Assembly: GCA_963769665.1 (NCBI GenBank)
Contig: CAVYMQ010000002.1
Location: 186,001-250,000 of the forward strand
Reading direction: 5' to 3'
Length of the DNA stretch: 64,000 bases
From: JACCTU01 sp963769665
GTDB taxonomy: Bacteria > Actinomycetota > Thermoleophilia > Gaiellales > Gaiellaceae
Position 1 is the first letter of the stretch; every line of letters starts with the position of its first letter. The notes beneath the pieces are model-generated. The model searched no databases. It was not told the DNA's origin and was given only the letters and a program-made list of their open reading frames with translations. A program made the position numbers and the translations under genes. Positions 8,347 to 16,107 of this stretch are shown here, one piece after another.

Positions 8347-9021
8347 TCACCGCGGCGGCCTCAGCACGGCGAAGGGATCGGTGACGTCGAGCTCACGTGC
8401 GCCGAATCGAAAGAGCTCGGGCGGCCGCCCGCCGCTCGGACCGGACTCGCGCCGTTCGCCCGTCGGCTCGAGCACGCCTCGGCGCAGCAGCACACGTTGG
8501 AGGTTCGTCGCGGAGACGTCGTGGCCGAGCGCCGCCGCGTAGACGTCGCGCAGCTCGGCGATCGTGAACTGCTCGGGTGCGAGCGCGAAGCCGACGTTCG
8601 TGTACGAGAGCTTGGCGCGCAGCCGTTCCCGGCCCGCGAGCGTGATCTTCTTGTGGTCGAACGCCATCCGCGGCAACTCGTCGACCTCGTGCCAGCGCGT
8701 GTCTTGCGGCACGGCCGGGTCGACGGGGCTCGGCACGAGACCGAGGTACGCGGTCGCGAGCTGTCGCTCACGCGGGTCGCGCTTCGGGTCGCTTCGCGTT
8801 TCGAGCTGCTCGAGGTGGGCGAGCTCCCGCACGTCGACTTTCGCGGCGAGATGGCGTCGGATCGACGCCTTGAGCGTCTCCCGTGCTTCGAGATAGCCGC
8901 CGGGAAGCGCCCAGGCGTCCTTCGCCGGAGCCTTCGCGCGTCGCCAGAGGAGCACCTGCAATCCCGCGTCGCGCACGCGCAGCACGACTCCGAGCGCAAC
9001 GTGCGTGGTAGACTCGACCAC
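8347..9021 (-). CDS. NrtR-like regulator (inactive Nudix domain plus winged helix)
   Basis: A 224-residue protein with a Nudix-fold domain (about 1-140) and a C-terminal winged-helix domain (about 145-224), the NrtR architecture. NrtR proteins bind ADP-ribose and repress NAD metabolism genes. The Nudix box keeps GGYLEARE, but the catalytic REUxEExGU part reads RRHLAAKVDV: the EE pair is missing, so hydrolysis is unlikely, as expected for a regulator. The start is GTG 9021, 7 bases from a TAGTCT -10 box and without an SD. A 23-base palindrome covers this promoter and the one of the divergent lipoprotein gene, suggesting self-regulation and control of the neighbour. Confidence 0.8.
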   Translation of the reverse strand: MVESTTHVALGVVLRVRDAGLQVLLWRRAKAPAKDAWALPGGYLEARETLKASIRRHLAAKVDVRELAHLEQLETRSDPKRDPRERQLATAYLGLVPSPVDPAVPQDTRWHEVDELPRMAFDHKKITLAGRERLRAKLSYTNVGFALAPEQFTIAELRDVYAAALGHDVSATNLQRVLLRRGVLEPTGERRESGPSGGRPPELFRFGARELDVTDPFAVLRPPR

Positions 9022-9023
9022 CA

Positions 9024-9046
9024 GTTTTAGACTATCAGTCGAAAAC
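9024..9046. promoter_or_regulatory. palindromic operator between nrtR-like gene and BMP lipoprotein gene
   Basis: Two 10-base arms (GTTTTAGACT and AGTCGAAAAC) around ATC form an inverted repeat with one mismatch. It overlaps TAGTCT (minus strand, 9029-9034), the likely -10 of the regulator, and TAGACT on the plus strand for the lipoprotein gene. This is the natural binding site for the adjacent regulator. Confidence 0.7.
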
Positions 9047-9050
9047 CTCG

Positions 9051-10070
9051 ATGACCCGCGTTCTCACCACACTTCTCACCACACTCGTGCTCGCGCTCGC
9101 CGCGTGCGGCGGCGACGACGAGACCGCCACGCCGACCACCGACGGCGGCGAAGAAGCCCTCAGGGTCGCGCTGATCACCGACGCGGGTCAGCTCAACGAC
9201 CGCGGCTTCAACCAGCTCGCGTACGAGGGGCTGAAGCGCGCCGAGAAGGACCTCGGGATCGAAGGGCGCGTCGTCGAGTCGCGCACCGCTTCCGACTACA
9301 TCCCGAACATGACCACGCTCGCGCGCCAGGGCTACGACGTGATCATCGGCGTCGGCTTCGCGCAGGGCGACGCGATCGCCGCGGCCGCCAAGACGTTCCC
9401 CGACAAGAAGTTCGTGATCATCGACGTCGATCAGTCCGGCTTGAAGGGCAAGCCCACGAACGTCGTCGGGATGCTCTTCCGCGAGGAGCAGGTCGGCTAT
9501 CTCGCCGGCTACCTCGCGGCGCTCGAGGCGAAGCGGCTGCCGGGTCCGCAGGTGATCAGCTCGGTCGGGGGGTTCAAGGAGCCTCCGGTCGACCGCTTCA
9601 TCGCGGGCTACCAGGCCGGTGCGAAGGCGGCGGCGCCGGGCATCAAGACGCTGAACGGCTACTCGTCGGACTGGGACGACCAGGCGAAGTGCAAGGAGCT
9701 CGCGCTCAACCAGATCCAGGCCGGCTCGAAGGTCGTCTTCCAGGTCGCAGGCGGCTGCGGGCTCGGCGCACTCGATGCAGCCCGTGAGCGCAAGGTGTGG
9801 GGGATCGGCGTCGACGCCGACCAGTCGTTCCTCGGCCCGCATGTCCTGACCAGCGCTCAGAAGAAGGTCGACGAGGGCGTCTTCCGGACGATCAAGAGCG
9901 TCCAGGACGGCGAGTGGCAGGGCGGTCGCAACCTCGTCTTCGGCCTCCCCGAGGACGGCGTCGGGCTCGGCACGATCTCGAAGCAGGTCCCGCAGGCAGA
10001 CCTCGACGACCTCGACGTCGTCCGCGAGAAGATCTCCGCCGGCGAGATCGACGTCCCGACGAGTTTGTAG
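9051..10070 (+). CDS. BMP family substrate-binding lipoprotein (PnrA/BmpA type)
   Basis: A 339-residue periplasmic-type binding protein. The signal peptide ends in a lipobox, LALAACG, with Cys19 as lipid anchor. Family hallmarks are GQLNDRGFNQLAYEG near the N terminus, GVGFAQGDA, IIDVD and VWGIGVDADQS. BMP proteins bind purine nucleosides for ABC import; no ATPase or permease gene lies nearby. The gene is divergent from an NrtR-like NAD-metabolism regulator, with a shared palindrome in the 29-base gap. The ligand could therefore be a pyridine nucleoside such as nicotinamide riboside; that is inference from context only. Confidence 0.88.
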   Translation: MTRVLTTLLTTLVLALAACGGDDETATPTTDGGEEALRVALITDAGQLNDRGFNQLAYEGLKRAEKDLGIEGRVVESRTASDYIPNMTTLARQGYDVIIGVGFAQGDAIAAAAKTFPDKKFVIIDVDQSGLKGKPTNVVGMLFREEQVGYLAGYLAALEAKRLPGPQVISSVGGFKEPPVDRFIAGYQAGAKAAAPGIKTLNGYSSDWDDQAKCKELALNQIQAGSKVVFQVAGGCGLGALDAARERKVWGIGVDADQSFLGPHVLTSAQKKVDEGVFRTIKSVQDGEWQGGRNLVFGLPEDGVGLGTISKQVPQADLDDLDVVREKISAGEIDVPTSL

Positions 10071-10086
10071 CCCGTCGGGGCCATGT

Positions 10087-10103
10087 CCGGTGCCTGGCAC
10101 CGG
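10087..10103. terminator. possible bidirectional terminator hairpin
   Basis: CCGGTG and CACCGG form a stem around a 5-base loop between two convergent genes. There is no clear T-run on either strand, so termination efficiency is uncertain. Confidence 0.4.
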
Positions 10104-10119
10104 GCAGGTCCGGTTGGGA

Positions 10120-10377
10120 CTAGCCCCCCGCGATCGCGGTCACGACGAGCACCTGAGAGTCGGGGCGAAGCGGCGTCTCGAGGCCCGCGCCGCCGCGAAC
10201 GTCGTCGCCGTCGACGAACACATTGACGAGCCGGCGCAGCTCGCCGTGCTCGTCGAGGCAGAGGTCGTGAACCGGCAGCGCACGCAGCGCGTCGCCGAGC
10301 GTCGCCGCATCGCTCTCGAACTCGCGCTGCCCGCCCGCCTCGCGCGCGAGCAGCGCAGGGAGCTTGATTACGGCCAC
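10120..10377 (-). CDS. MoaD/ThiS-like ubiquitin-fold protein
   Basis: A small protein of 85 residues ending in AIAGG, the Gly-Gly tail that E1-like enzymes adenylate in MoaD and ThiS. The segment VNVFVDGDDVR matches the family beta-strands. The start is GTG 10377, inside the end of the upstream beta-propeller gene (10-base overlap), so the two are translationally coupled. No molybdopterin, thiamine or E1-like gene is in the window. It may act as a sulfur carrier or protein modifier for an unknown pathway linked to the propeller protein. Confidence 0.75.
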   Translation of the reverse strand: MAVIKLPALLAREAGGQREFESDAATLGDALRALPVHDLCLDEHGELRRLVNVFVDGDDVRGGAGLETPLRPDSQVLVVTAIAGG

Positions 10378-11432
10378 TCCGCGGTCTCGACCGAGAGGAC
10401 CGGCGGCAGCCAGCGCGCCGCCTCGTGCCACGACTCGCCGCCGTCAGGAGAGGCGAGGACCGAGCCGGTCTGCGTGCCGAAGTAGAGGCCGTTCGGTTCC
10501 TGTCCGTCCCAGGCCGACGCCTCGCGGAGCACCCCGACCCATGCCTGCTGCGGCAGCCCGTTCTTCAGCAGTTCCCACGAAGAGCCGCCGTCGCGCGTGC
10601 GGTAGACACCGAGCCGGTTGTTCGGCGCGACGCGGTTCATCGCGCTCTCCTCGGGGATCGTGAACGCGGCGTCCGGGTCGCGCGGGTCGAGCATCAGCGC
10701 GAAGCCGAAGTCGCTCGGCAGCCCGTTGCCGTCCAGCCGTTCCCACGAGGTGCCGCGGTCGTCGGAGCGGTAGACGCCGCAGTGATTCTGCTGCCAGAGC
10801 CGGTCAGGCTTTGCGGGATGGATGAGCACCTTGTGGACGCACTGGCCGACCTCCGGCTGCGCGTCGGGCAGAAAGTCGGCGGACGTCCCCTTGTTCGCGG
10901 GCTCCCAGGTCGCTCCGCCGTCGTCGGTCCGGAACACTCCCGCAGCCGAGATGCCGATCACCATTCGCTTCGCGTCGTCGGGATCGACGTTGATCGAGTG
11001 CAGGCACATCCCGCCCGCACCCGGGTTCCACTGGTCGCGTGTCTCATGGTGGAGGATCCCCTCGTTCACCTGCCAGGTGACGCCCTGGTCGTCCGAGCGG
11101 AAGAGCACGCCCGGGTCGCCGCCGAGCCAGAGCTCGCCGTTCCCGCCGGGCTCCACGTGCCACGTCGCGTTCAGCTTGAGCTCGCCGCCCTGGGGGAGCC
11201 CGAGCTCCTCGGCGCGCTCCCACGTCTCGCCGTTGTCGCTCGAGCGGTGCACGGTCCCGCCGTCGAAGAAGTTCGTCGCGGCATAGAGCGTGCCGTCCCT
11301 GGGATCTCGGATCGCGTGGTAGACCGAGAAGCCCGTCAGGTGCGGGCCGTTCAGCGTCCACTCGCGGCGCTCGGAGTCGCCTTCGAGCACGAAGAGCCCC
11401 TTCTTGGTGCCGACGAGGACTGCCAGACCCAC
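10368..11432 (-). CDS. BNR/sialidase-like beta-propeller protein
   Basis: A 354-residue protein with repeated Asp-box (BNR) motifs of the S/T-x-D-x-G-x-T/S-W type: SSDNGETW, SDDQGVTW, TDDGGATW, SDDRGTSW, TRDGGSSW and SPDGGESW. These repeats build a beta-propeller as in sialidases and photosystem assembly factor Ycf48. No signal peptide is visible, so it is probably cytoplasmic, and sialidase activity is unlikely. The start is set at GTG 11432, since the longer frame would run into the divergent PPOX gene. It overlaps the MoaD-like gene, which suggests a joint function that I cannot name. Confidence 0.75.
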   Translation of the reverse strand: MGLAVLVGTKKGLFVLEGDSERREWTLNGPHLTGFSVYHAIRDPRDGTLYAATNFFDGGTVHRSSDNGETWERAEELGLPQGGELKLNATWHVEPGGNGELWLGGDPGVLFRSDDQGVTWQVNEGILHHETRDQWNPGAGGMCLHSINVDPDDAKRMVIGISAAGVFRTDDGGATWEPANKGTSADFLPDAQPEVGQCVHKVLIHPAKPDRLWQQNHCGVYRSDDRGTSWERLDGNGLPSDFGFALMLDPRDPDAAFTIPEESAMNRVAPNNRLGVYRTRDGGSSWELLKNGLPQQAWVGVLREASAWDGQEPNGLYFGTQTGSVLASPDGGESWHEAARWLPPVLSVETAEWP

Positions 11433-11470
11433 GACTCGAACCTTACCGCGGCGGGTACCGTCGGCTTCGG

Positions 11471-11866
11471 GTGGCACGCCTCACGGATGACCAGGCCGGG
11501 CTCTTCCTCGCCGACAACTACGCCGTCGTCGCGACTCTTCGCGCCGACGGCTCGCCGCATCAGACGGCGACGTGGGTCGACTGGGACGGCGAGCACGTGC
11601 TCTTCAACATCACCGTCACCCGCAAGAAGTACGGGGAGCTCCTGCGCGACCCGCGCGTGTCGGTGTTCGTCTTCGACGGCGACAACAGGTACCGCTGGGT
11701 CACGGTCAGCGGAACCGCGGAGCTGACGCTCGAGGACGCGGCCGAGCACATCCACAAGCTCTCTCGCAAGTACCGGGGACGCGATTACGTCTTGAAGCCG
11801 GAAGAGCAACGCGTGATCGTGCGCGTGACGCCGGAGCGCGTCACCGCGTACGGTTTCGACTCGTGA
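11471..11866 (+). CDS. PPOX-class flavin/F420-binding protein
   Basis: A 131-residue split-barrel protein of the pyridoxamine phosphate oxidase-like superfamily. The motifs ATLRADGSPHQTATWVDWDG, NITVTRKKYGELLRDPRVSV and RYRWVTVSGTAEL match the actinobacterial group whose members bind F420, FMN or heme breakdown products. GTG 11471 lies 9 bases after a TACCGT -10-like box. The stop overlaps the GTG of the next gene (GTGA). The substrate is unknown; an F420-dependent reductase is a reasonable guess. Confidence 0.8.
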   Translation: MARLTDDQAGLFLADNYAVVATLRADGSPHQTATWVDWDGEHVLFNITVTRKKYGELLRDPRVSVFVFDGDNRYRWVTVSGTAELTLEDAAEHIHKLSRKYRGRDYVLKPEEQRVIVRVTPERVTAYGFDS

Positions 11867-12714
11867 TCCTCTGCGACGTCGGCCCGCGTGACGGGCTGCA
11901 GAACGAACCCGACGTGCTCGAGGCGTCGGTCCGCGCCGAGCTCGTCAACCGGCTCGCCGGCGCAGGGGTGAAGCGGATCGAGGCGGTCAGTTTCGTCCGC
12001 GACGACCGCGTGCCGCAGATGGCCGGCGCGGAAGAAGTCGTGGCCGCGATCGAGCCGCGAGCGGGCGTCGAGTACTCCGGCCTCGTGTTGAACGAGCAAG
12101 GTCACGAGCGGCTGAAGGCGACCGCGCTCAACCGAGTCAACGTCACGCTCGCCGCCACCGAGTCGTTCTCGCAGCGCAACGCCAACGCATCGGTCGACGA
12201 GGCGGCGGCGCGTGTCGAGCGAATCCTCGCCGCGGCGGACCGCCCGGCGACCGTGACGATCAGCGTCGCGTTCTGCTGCCCGTTCGAGGGACCGGTCGAG
12301 CCGGGCGCGGTGCTCGCGCTCGCGGAGCGCTTTCGCAGCGCGGACGAGGTCGTCCTCGCCGACACGATCGGTGTCGCAACCCCGCGACAGGTTCGCGCGC
12401 TCACGGAACAGGTGGCCGCGCTCGGGGGCACGGTCGGTGGTCACTTCCACAACACGCGGAACACCGGCTACGCGAACGCGGTCGCAGCCCTCGAAGGAGG
12501 CGCGACCGTCCTCGATGCCTCCGTTGGCGGCCTCGGCGGCTGTCCGTTCGCTCCGCGCGCCACCGGGAACATCGCCACCGAGGACCTCGTCTACCTGCTC
12601 GAGGGCGACGGGGTGATGACCAGCGTCGACCTCGACGCGCTCGTTCGCGTGTCGCAGTGGTTGGAAGAGCTGCTGGGGCGCGAGCTCCCCGGCCAGGTCT
12701 ACCGCTCGGGTTGA
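11863..12714 (+). CDS. hydroxymethylglutaryl-CoA lyase family protein
   Basis: A 283-residue TIM-barrel lyase of the HMGL-like family. It starts with CDVGPRDGLQNE, the HMG-CoA lyase signature with the catalytic Arg and Asp. The metal site is visible in GGHFHNTRNTGYAN, and the catalytic cysteine loop is GGLGGCPFAPRATGN. HMG-CoA lyase makes acetoacetate and acetyl-CoA at the end of leucine breakdown; related enzymes act on other hydroxyacyl-CoAs. GTG 11863 overlaps the PPOX stop by 4 bases. Its last 16 bases overlap the end of the convergent CoA-transferase gene. Confidence 0.88.
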   Translation: MILCDVGPRDGLQNEPDVLEASVRAELVNRLAGAGVKRIEAVSFVRDDRVPQMAGAEEVVAAIEPRAGVEYSGLVLNEQGHERLKATALNRVNVTLAATESFSQRNANASVDEAAARVERILAAADRPATVTISVAFCCPFEGPVEPGAVLALAERFRSADEVVLADTIGVATPRQVRALTEQVAALGGTVGGHFHNTRNTGYANAVAALEGGATVLDASVGGLGGCPFAPRATGNIATEDLVYLLEGDGVMTSVDLDALVRVSQWLEELLGRELPGQVYRSG

Positions 12715-13739
12715 CCCAGCTCGGGCGGCGGCGTGTCCACCCGGACGCGCTCGCCGTCGATTCGCAGCGGCTCCGCGAGCCGCTCGCGCCCGTCGAGTGT
12801 CTGCACGATCCCGAGCGCACGCGTGTGTGGATGCTCCGCGGCCTCGCGGATCGTCTGCACGGGCGCGATCGGGATTCCCTCGAGCCGCTCGAGCCAGACA
12901 GCGGTCGGCTCGTGCGCGAGACGTTCCTGCACGAGCGCAGCGAGCTCCTCGCGGTGCGCGACGCGCGATGCGTTCGTCGCGAAGCGCTCGTCGGCGGGGA
13001 GGTCGAGTCGTCGTGCGAGCTCGGCGAACAACCGGTCGTTCGCGGCCGCGAGCATGACCTCTCCGTCGCGGGTCTCGAACACCTGGTACGGCGCGATGTG
13101 TGGGAACGCGGAGCCGTGCTTGCCGGGCTCGTCGCCTGCAAGCGCATCGGCGACGTGGTAGCCGGCGAGCGCGAGCGCGGTCTCGAAGAGCGAGACCTCG
13201 ACCACGTGCCGCTCGCCCGTTCGGAGTGCGGAGAGGATCCCGATCGCGGCCCACCACGCCGTTGCGTAGTCGACCAGCGACACGCCGATGCGGACAGTCG
13301 GGCCGCCGGTCTCACCCGTGACCGAGAGGAGGCCGGCGAACGCCTGCATGAGCGGGTCGTAGCCGGGCTCCCCGCCGAGCGGCCCCGGCCCGAAGGCGTC
13401 GATGCGACAGTAGATGCGCGCGGGCACGTCGTCCGGCCCGAGGCCGAGGCGCTCCGCTGCGCCCGGCCGAAGGCTCGTGACGAACACGTCGGCGTCTTCC
13501 GCGAGCCGGAGCAGCTCGGCTTTGTCCTCCCCGACCTTGAGGTCGAGCACGACCGACCGCTTGCCGGCGTTCACGGCGAAGAACATGGACGGGCCCCACG
13601 CGCGCGCCTCGTCGCCGTCGGGCCGCTCGATCTTCGTCACGTCGGCGCCGAGCGCCGCGAGCAGCTGCGTGCACGCGGGCCCGGCGAGCGACGAGGTCAG
13701 GTCGACGACACTGATTCCCGCAAGCGGCTGGAACGCCAT
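12699..13739 (-). CDS. CoA-transferase family III (CaiB/BaiF)
   Basis: A 346-residue class III CoA-transferase, moving CoA between acyl groups through an aspartyl-CoA intermediate. Family features are the N-terminal VVDLTSSLAGPACTQLLAALGADV with IERPDGD, KRSVVLDLK, and GYDPLMQAFAG, which carries the catalytic Asp. The ATG at 13739 lies 7 bases from TACCCT (13747-13752), consistent with a leaderless mRNA. It is convergent with the HMG-CoA lyase gene with a 16-base overlap. Acyl-CoA specificity is not readable. Confidence 0.88.
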   Translation of the reverse strand: MAFQPLAGISVVDLTSSLAGPACTQLLAALGADVTKIERPDGDEARAWGPSMFFAVNAGKRSVVLDLKVGEDKAELLRLAEDADVFVTSLRPGAAERLGLGPDDVPARIYCRIDAFGPGPLGGEPGYDPLMQAFAGLLSVTGETGGPTVRIGVSLVDYATAWWAAIGILSALRTGERHVVEVSLFETALALAGYHVADALAGDEPGKHGSAFPHIAPYQVFETRDGEVMLAAANDRLFAELARRLDLPADERFATNASRVAHREELAALVQERLAHEPTAVWLERLEGIPIAPVQTIREAAEHPHTRALGIVQTLDGRERLAEPLRIDGERVRVDTPPPELGQPER

Positions 13740-13757
13740 GCGGGCAAGGGTACGACG

Positions 13758-14174
13758 CTAGGCGACCGGCGCAGGTGCGATCGGGTCCGTTTTGAGCAGC
13801 TGCAGGTCGCGCTTCGCGATGTACGCCGCATACACGAGCACGAAGAGCGCGAACAGGCCGTGTAGGCCGTGGACCCAGGCGCTCCCGGGATCCTCGTCGG
13901 GGGGAAGCAGGAAGATCTGAACCGTCCCCAGGACGAAGAGCCCGAGGTTGACGAGGATCCAGCGCCACCAGCCCCAGAACGCGACCAGGGCGGTGATGAA
14001 CACGAGCAGCTCCGAGGCGTGGATCACGAGGCCGCCGACGAAGCCGTGGGCGTCGAGCGCCGACTCGCCGGCGCCCATCGCGTACGAGGCGATCAGATAC
14101 GCCTGGACGAACACGCCGATCACGATGATCGATGCGAACACGAGGTTGAGCCAGGTGGCTACGCGGTTTCTCAT
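13758..14174 (-). CDS. small four-helix membrane protein (DUF6220-like)
   Basis: A 138-residue hydrophobic protein with four likely membrane helices: LNLVFASIIVIGVFVQAYLI, a segment around HASELLVFITALVAFWGWW, VNLGLFVLGTVQIFLL, and LHGLFALFVLVYAAY. Conserved-looking His residues (HGFVGG, HASE, HGLHG) lie at helix ends. The pattern fits the DUF6220 family, of unknown function. The start is ATG 14174, 6 bases from TATGGT (14181-14186), in a 40-base divergent gap with the next gene. Confidence 0.7.
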   Translation of the reverse strand: MRNRVATWLNLVFASIIVIGVFVQAYLIASYAMGAGESALDAHGFVGGLVIHASELLVFITALVAFWGWWRWILVNLGLFVLGTVQIFLLPPDEDPGSAWVHGLHGLFALFVLVYAAYIAKRDLQLLKTDPIAPAPVA

Positions 14175-14214
14175 GCGCCGACCATAACCTCCCTGCGGGA
14201 CGTAGCGTGTCGGT

Positions 14215-16107
14215 GTGAACCGCCTCGCGCAGGAGACGAGCCCGTACCTCCTCCAGCACGCGGACAACCCGGTCGACTGGTACCCCTGGGGTCAGGAGGC
14301 GCGCTCCCGTGCGCGCGAGGCGGACAAGCCGATCCTGCTCTCGGTCGGCTACTCGGCGTGCCACTGGTGCCACGTGATGGAGCACGAGTCGTTCGAGAAC
14401 GCCGAGACCGCGCGGCTGATGAACGAGCGCTTCGTCAACGTGAAGGTCGACCGCGAAGAGCGCCCCGACGTCGACGCCGTCTACATGGACGCGGTCGTCG
14501 CGCTGAGCGGGCACGGGGGCTGGCCGATGACAGTCTTCCTGACGCCGGAGGGCGAGCCGTTCTTCGGCGGGACGTACTACCCGCCCGAGCCTCGGCACGG
14601 GCTGCCGAGCTTCCGGCAGCTGCTCGTCGCGGTGTCCGACGCGTACCGCGAGCGGCGCGACGACGTGACGCGCCAGGCGCAGGCGCTCGTCGAAGCCGTG
14701 CGCGAGCAGAACGAGCGGCGCCCGTCCGACGAGCCGCTGACCGAGGCCGTCCTCGAGGAGGCCGCGCACGGGCTGCACTCGCAGTTCGACCCGGAGTGGG
14801 GCGGCTTCGGGCGTGCGCCGAAGTTCCCGCCGGCCTCCGCGCTCGAGTTCCTGCTGCGCCGCGGGGAGTTCGACCTGGTGACGAAGACGCTCGACGCGAT
14901 GGCGCTCGGCGGCATGTACGACGTCGTGGGCGGCGGCTTCCACCGCTACTCGGTCGACGAGCGCTGGCTCGTCCCGCACTTCGAGAAGATGCTCTACGAC
15001 AACGCGCTTCTCGTGCCCACGTATCTCCACGGCTGGGCGCGCACGGGCAACGAGCGCTACCGCACCGTCGCCTCGCAAACCGTCGACTACATGGTGCGCG
15101 AGCTCTGGATCGAGGGTCAGGGGTTCGCGTCCTCGCAGGACGCCGACACGGACGGCGTCGAGGGCACGACGTACACCTGGGCGTCGGGCGAGGGTGCGCC
15201 GGAGGACCTGCTCGAGCCGTTCGAGCACGGACGGTCGATCCTGCGCGGTGAGCTCGACGAGGAGACGCGCCTGCAGCTGCTCGGGATCCGCGAGCAACGG
15301 CCGCAGCCGGCGCGCGACGACAAGGTGATCACGTCGTGGAACGGCCTCGCGCTCGCCGCGCTCGCGGAAGCTGGGCGCATGCTGGAGCGCCTTGACCTGT
15401 TGGAGATCGCCACTCAGCTGGCCGAGCTCCTGACCGAGGGCGAGCTCGTGCGCTCGCGCCGAGCCGGCAAGACGTCCGTGCCGGGCTTCCTCGACGACTA
15501 CGCGAACGTCGCGCACGGCCTCTACGAGCTCCACGTTGCGACGGGCGACCGGCGGTGGCTGCACGAATCGCGACGCGTCGCGCTGCTCGCGATCGAGCGG
15601 TTCGCCGACGACGAGCGCGGCGGCTTTTTCATGTCGGCGAGCGACGCCGAGGCCCTTGTCACCCGGCGAAAGGACCTCGACGACCATCCGACGCCGTCGG
15701 GGAACTCGATGCTCGCCTTCGTGCTGCTGCGGCTCGGCCGGATCTGGGGCGACGACGAGCTCGAACGGGCCGCGACCGGGGTGTTCCGGCTCCTGCTGCC
15801 GATGCTCGCGCGCGCGCCGTCTGCATTCGGCTGGACGCTCGCCGCGCTCGACCTGCACCTGTCACCTGCACGAGAGCTCGCCCTTCTCGCCGAGCCGGGT
15901 GACGAGATCGCCCAGACGGCGCTTGCCGGCTGGGATCCGCATGCGGTGGTCGCATTCGGCCCCGACGAGGAGGTGCCGCTGCTCGCGGGCAAGGCCAGGG
16001 TTGACGGAAGGCCGACGCTCTACGAGTGCGAGCGCTTCGCCTGTCGTGCGCCCGTCACAGATCCTGACCTGATCCTTACCAACCGCTCATCGACGCTGCG
16101 CGCCTAA
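14215..16107 (+). CDS. YyaL/SSP411-type thioredoxin-fold protein (DUF255)
   Basis: A 630-residue protein. The N-terminal DUF255 thioredoxin-like domain has the typical start NRLAQETSPYLLQHADNPVDW and the redox motif SACHWCH. The remainder is an alpha/alpha toroid related to glycoside hydrolases and epimerases (RDDKVITSWNGLALAALAEA, DHPTPSGNSML). It is widespread but poorly characterised. GTG 14215 follows TAGCGT (14203-14208) by 6 bases. Its stop shares one base with the ATG of the downstream sulfatase gene (TAATG), so the two are an operon; formylglycine sulfatases need cysteine oxidation, but a link to this protein is speculation. Confidence 0.88.
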   Translation: MNRLAQETSPYLLQHADNPVDWYPWGQEARSRAREADKPILLSVGYSACHWCHVMEHESFENAETARLMNERFVNVKVDREERPDVDAVYMDAVVALSGHGGWPMTVFLTPEGEPFFGGTYYPPEPRHGLPSFRQLLVAVSDAYRERRDDVTRQAQALVEAVREQNERRPSDEPLTEAVLEEAAHGLHSQFDPEWGGFGRAPKFPPASALEFLLRRGEFDLVTKTLDAMALGGMYDVVGGGFHRYSVDERWLVPHFEKMLYDNALLVPTYLHGWARTGNERYRTVASQTVDYMVRELWIEGQGFASSQDADTDGVEGTTYTWASGEGAPEDLLEPFEHGRSILRGELDEETRLQLLGIREQRPQPARDDKVITSWNGLALAALAEAGRMLERLDLLEIATQLAELLTEGELVRSRRAGKTSVPGFLDDYANVAHGLYELHVATGDRRWLHESRRVALLAIERFADDERGGFFMSASDAEALVTRRKDLDDHPTPSGNSMLAFVLLRLGRIWGDDELERAATGVFRLLLPMLARAPSAFGWTLAALDLHLSPARELALLAEPGDEIAQTALAGWDPHAVVAFGPDEEVPLLAGKARVDGRPTLYECERFACRAPVTDPDLILTNRSSTLRA

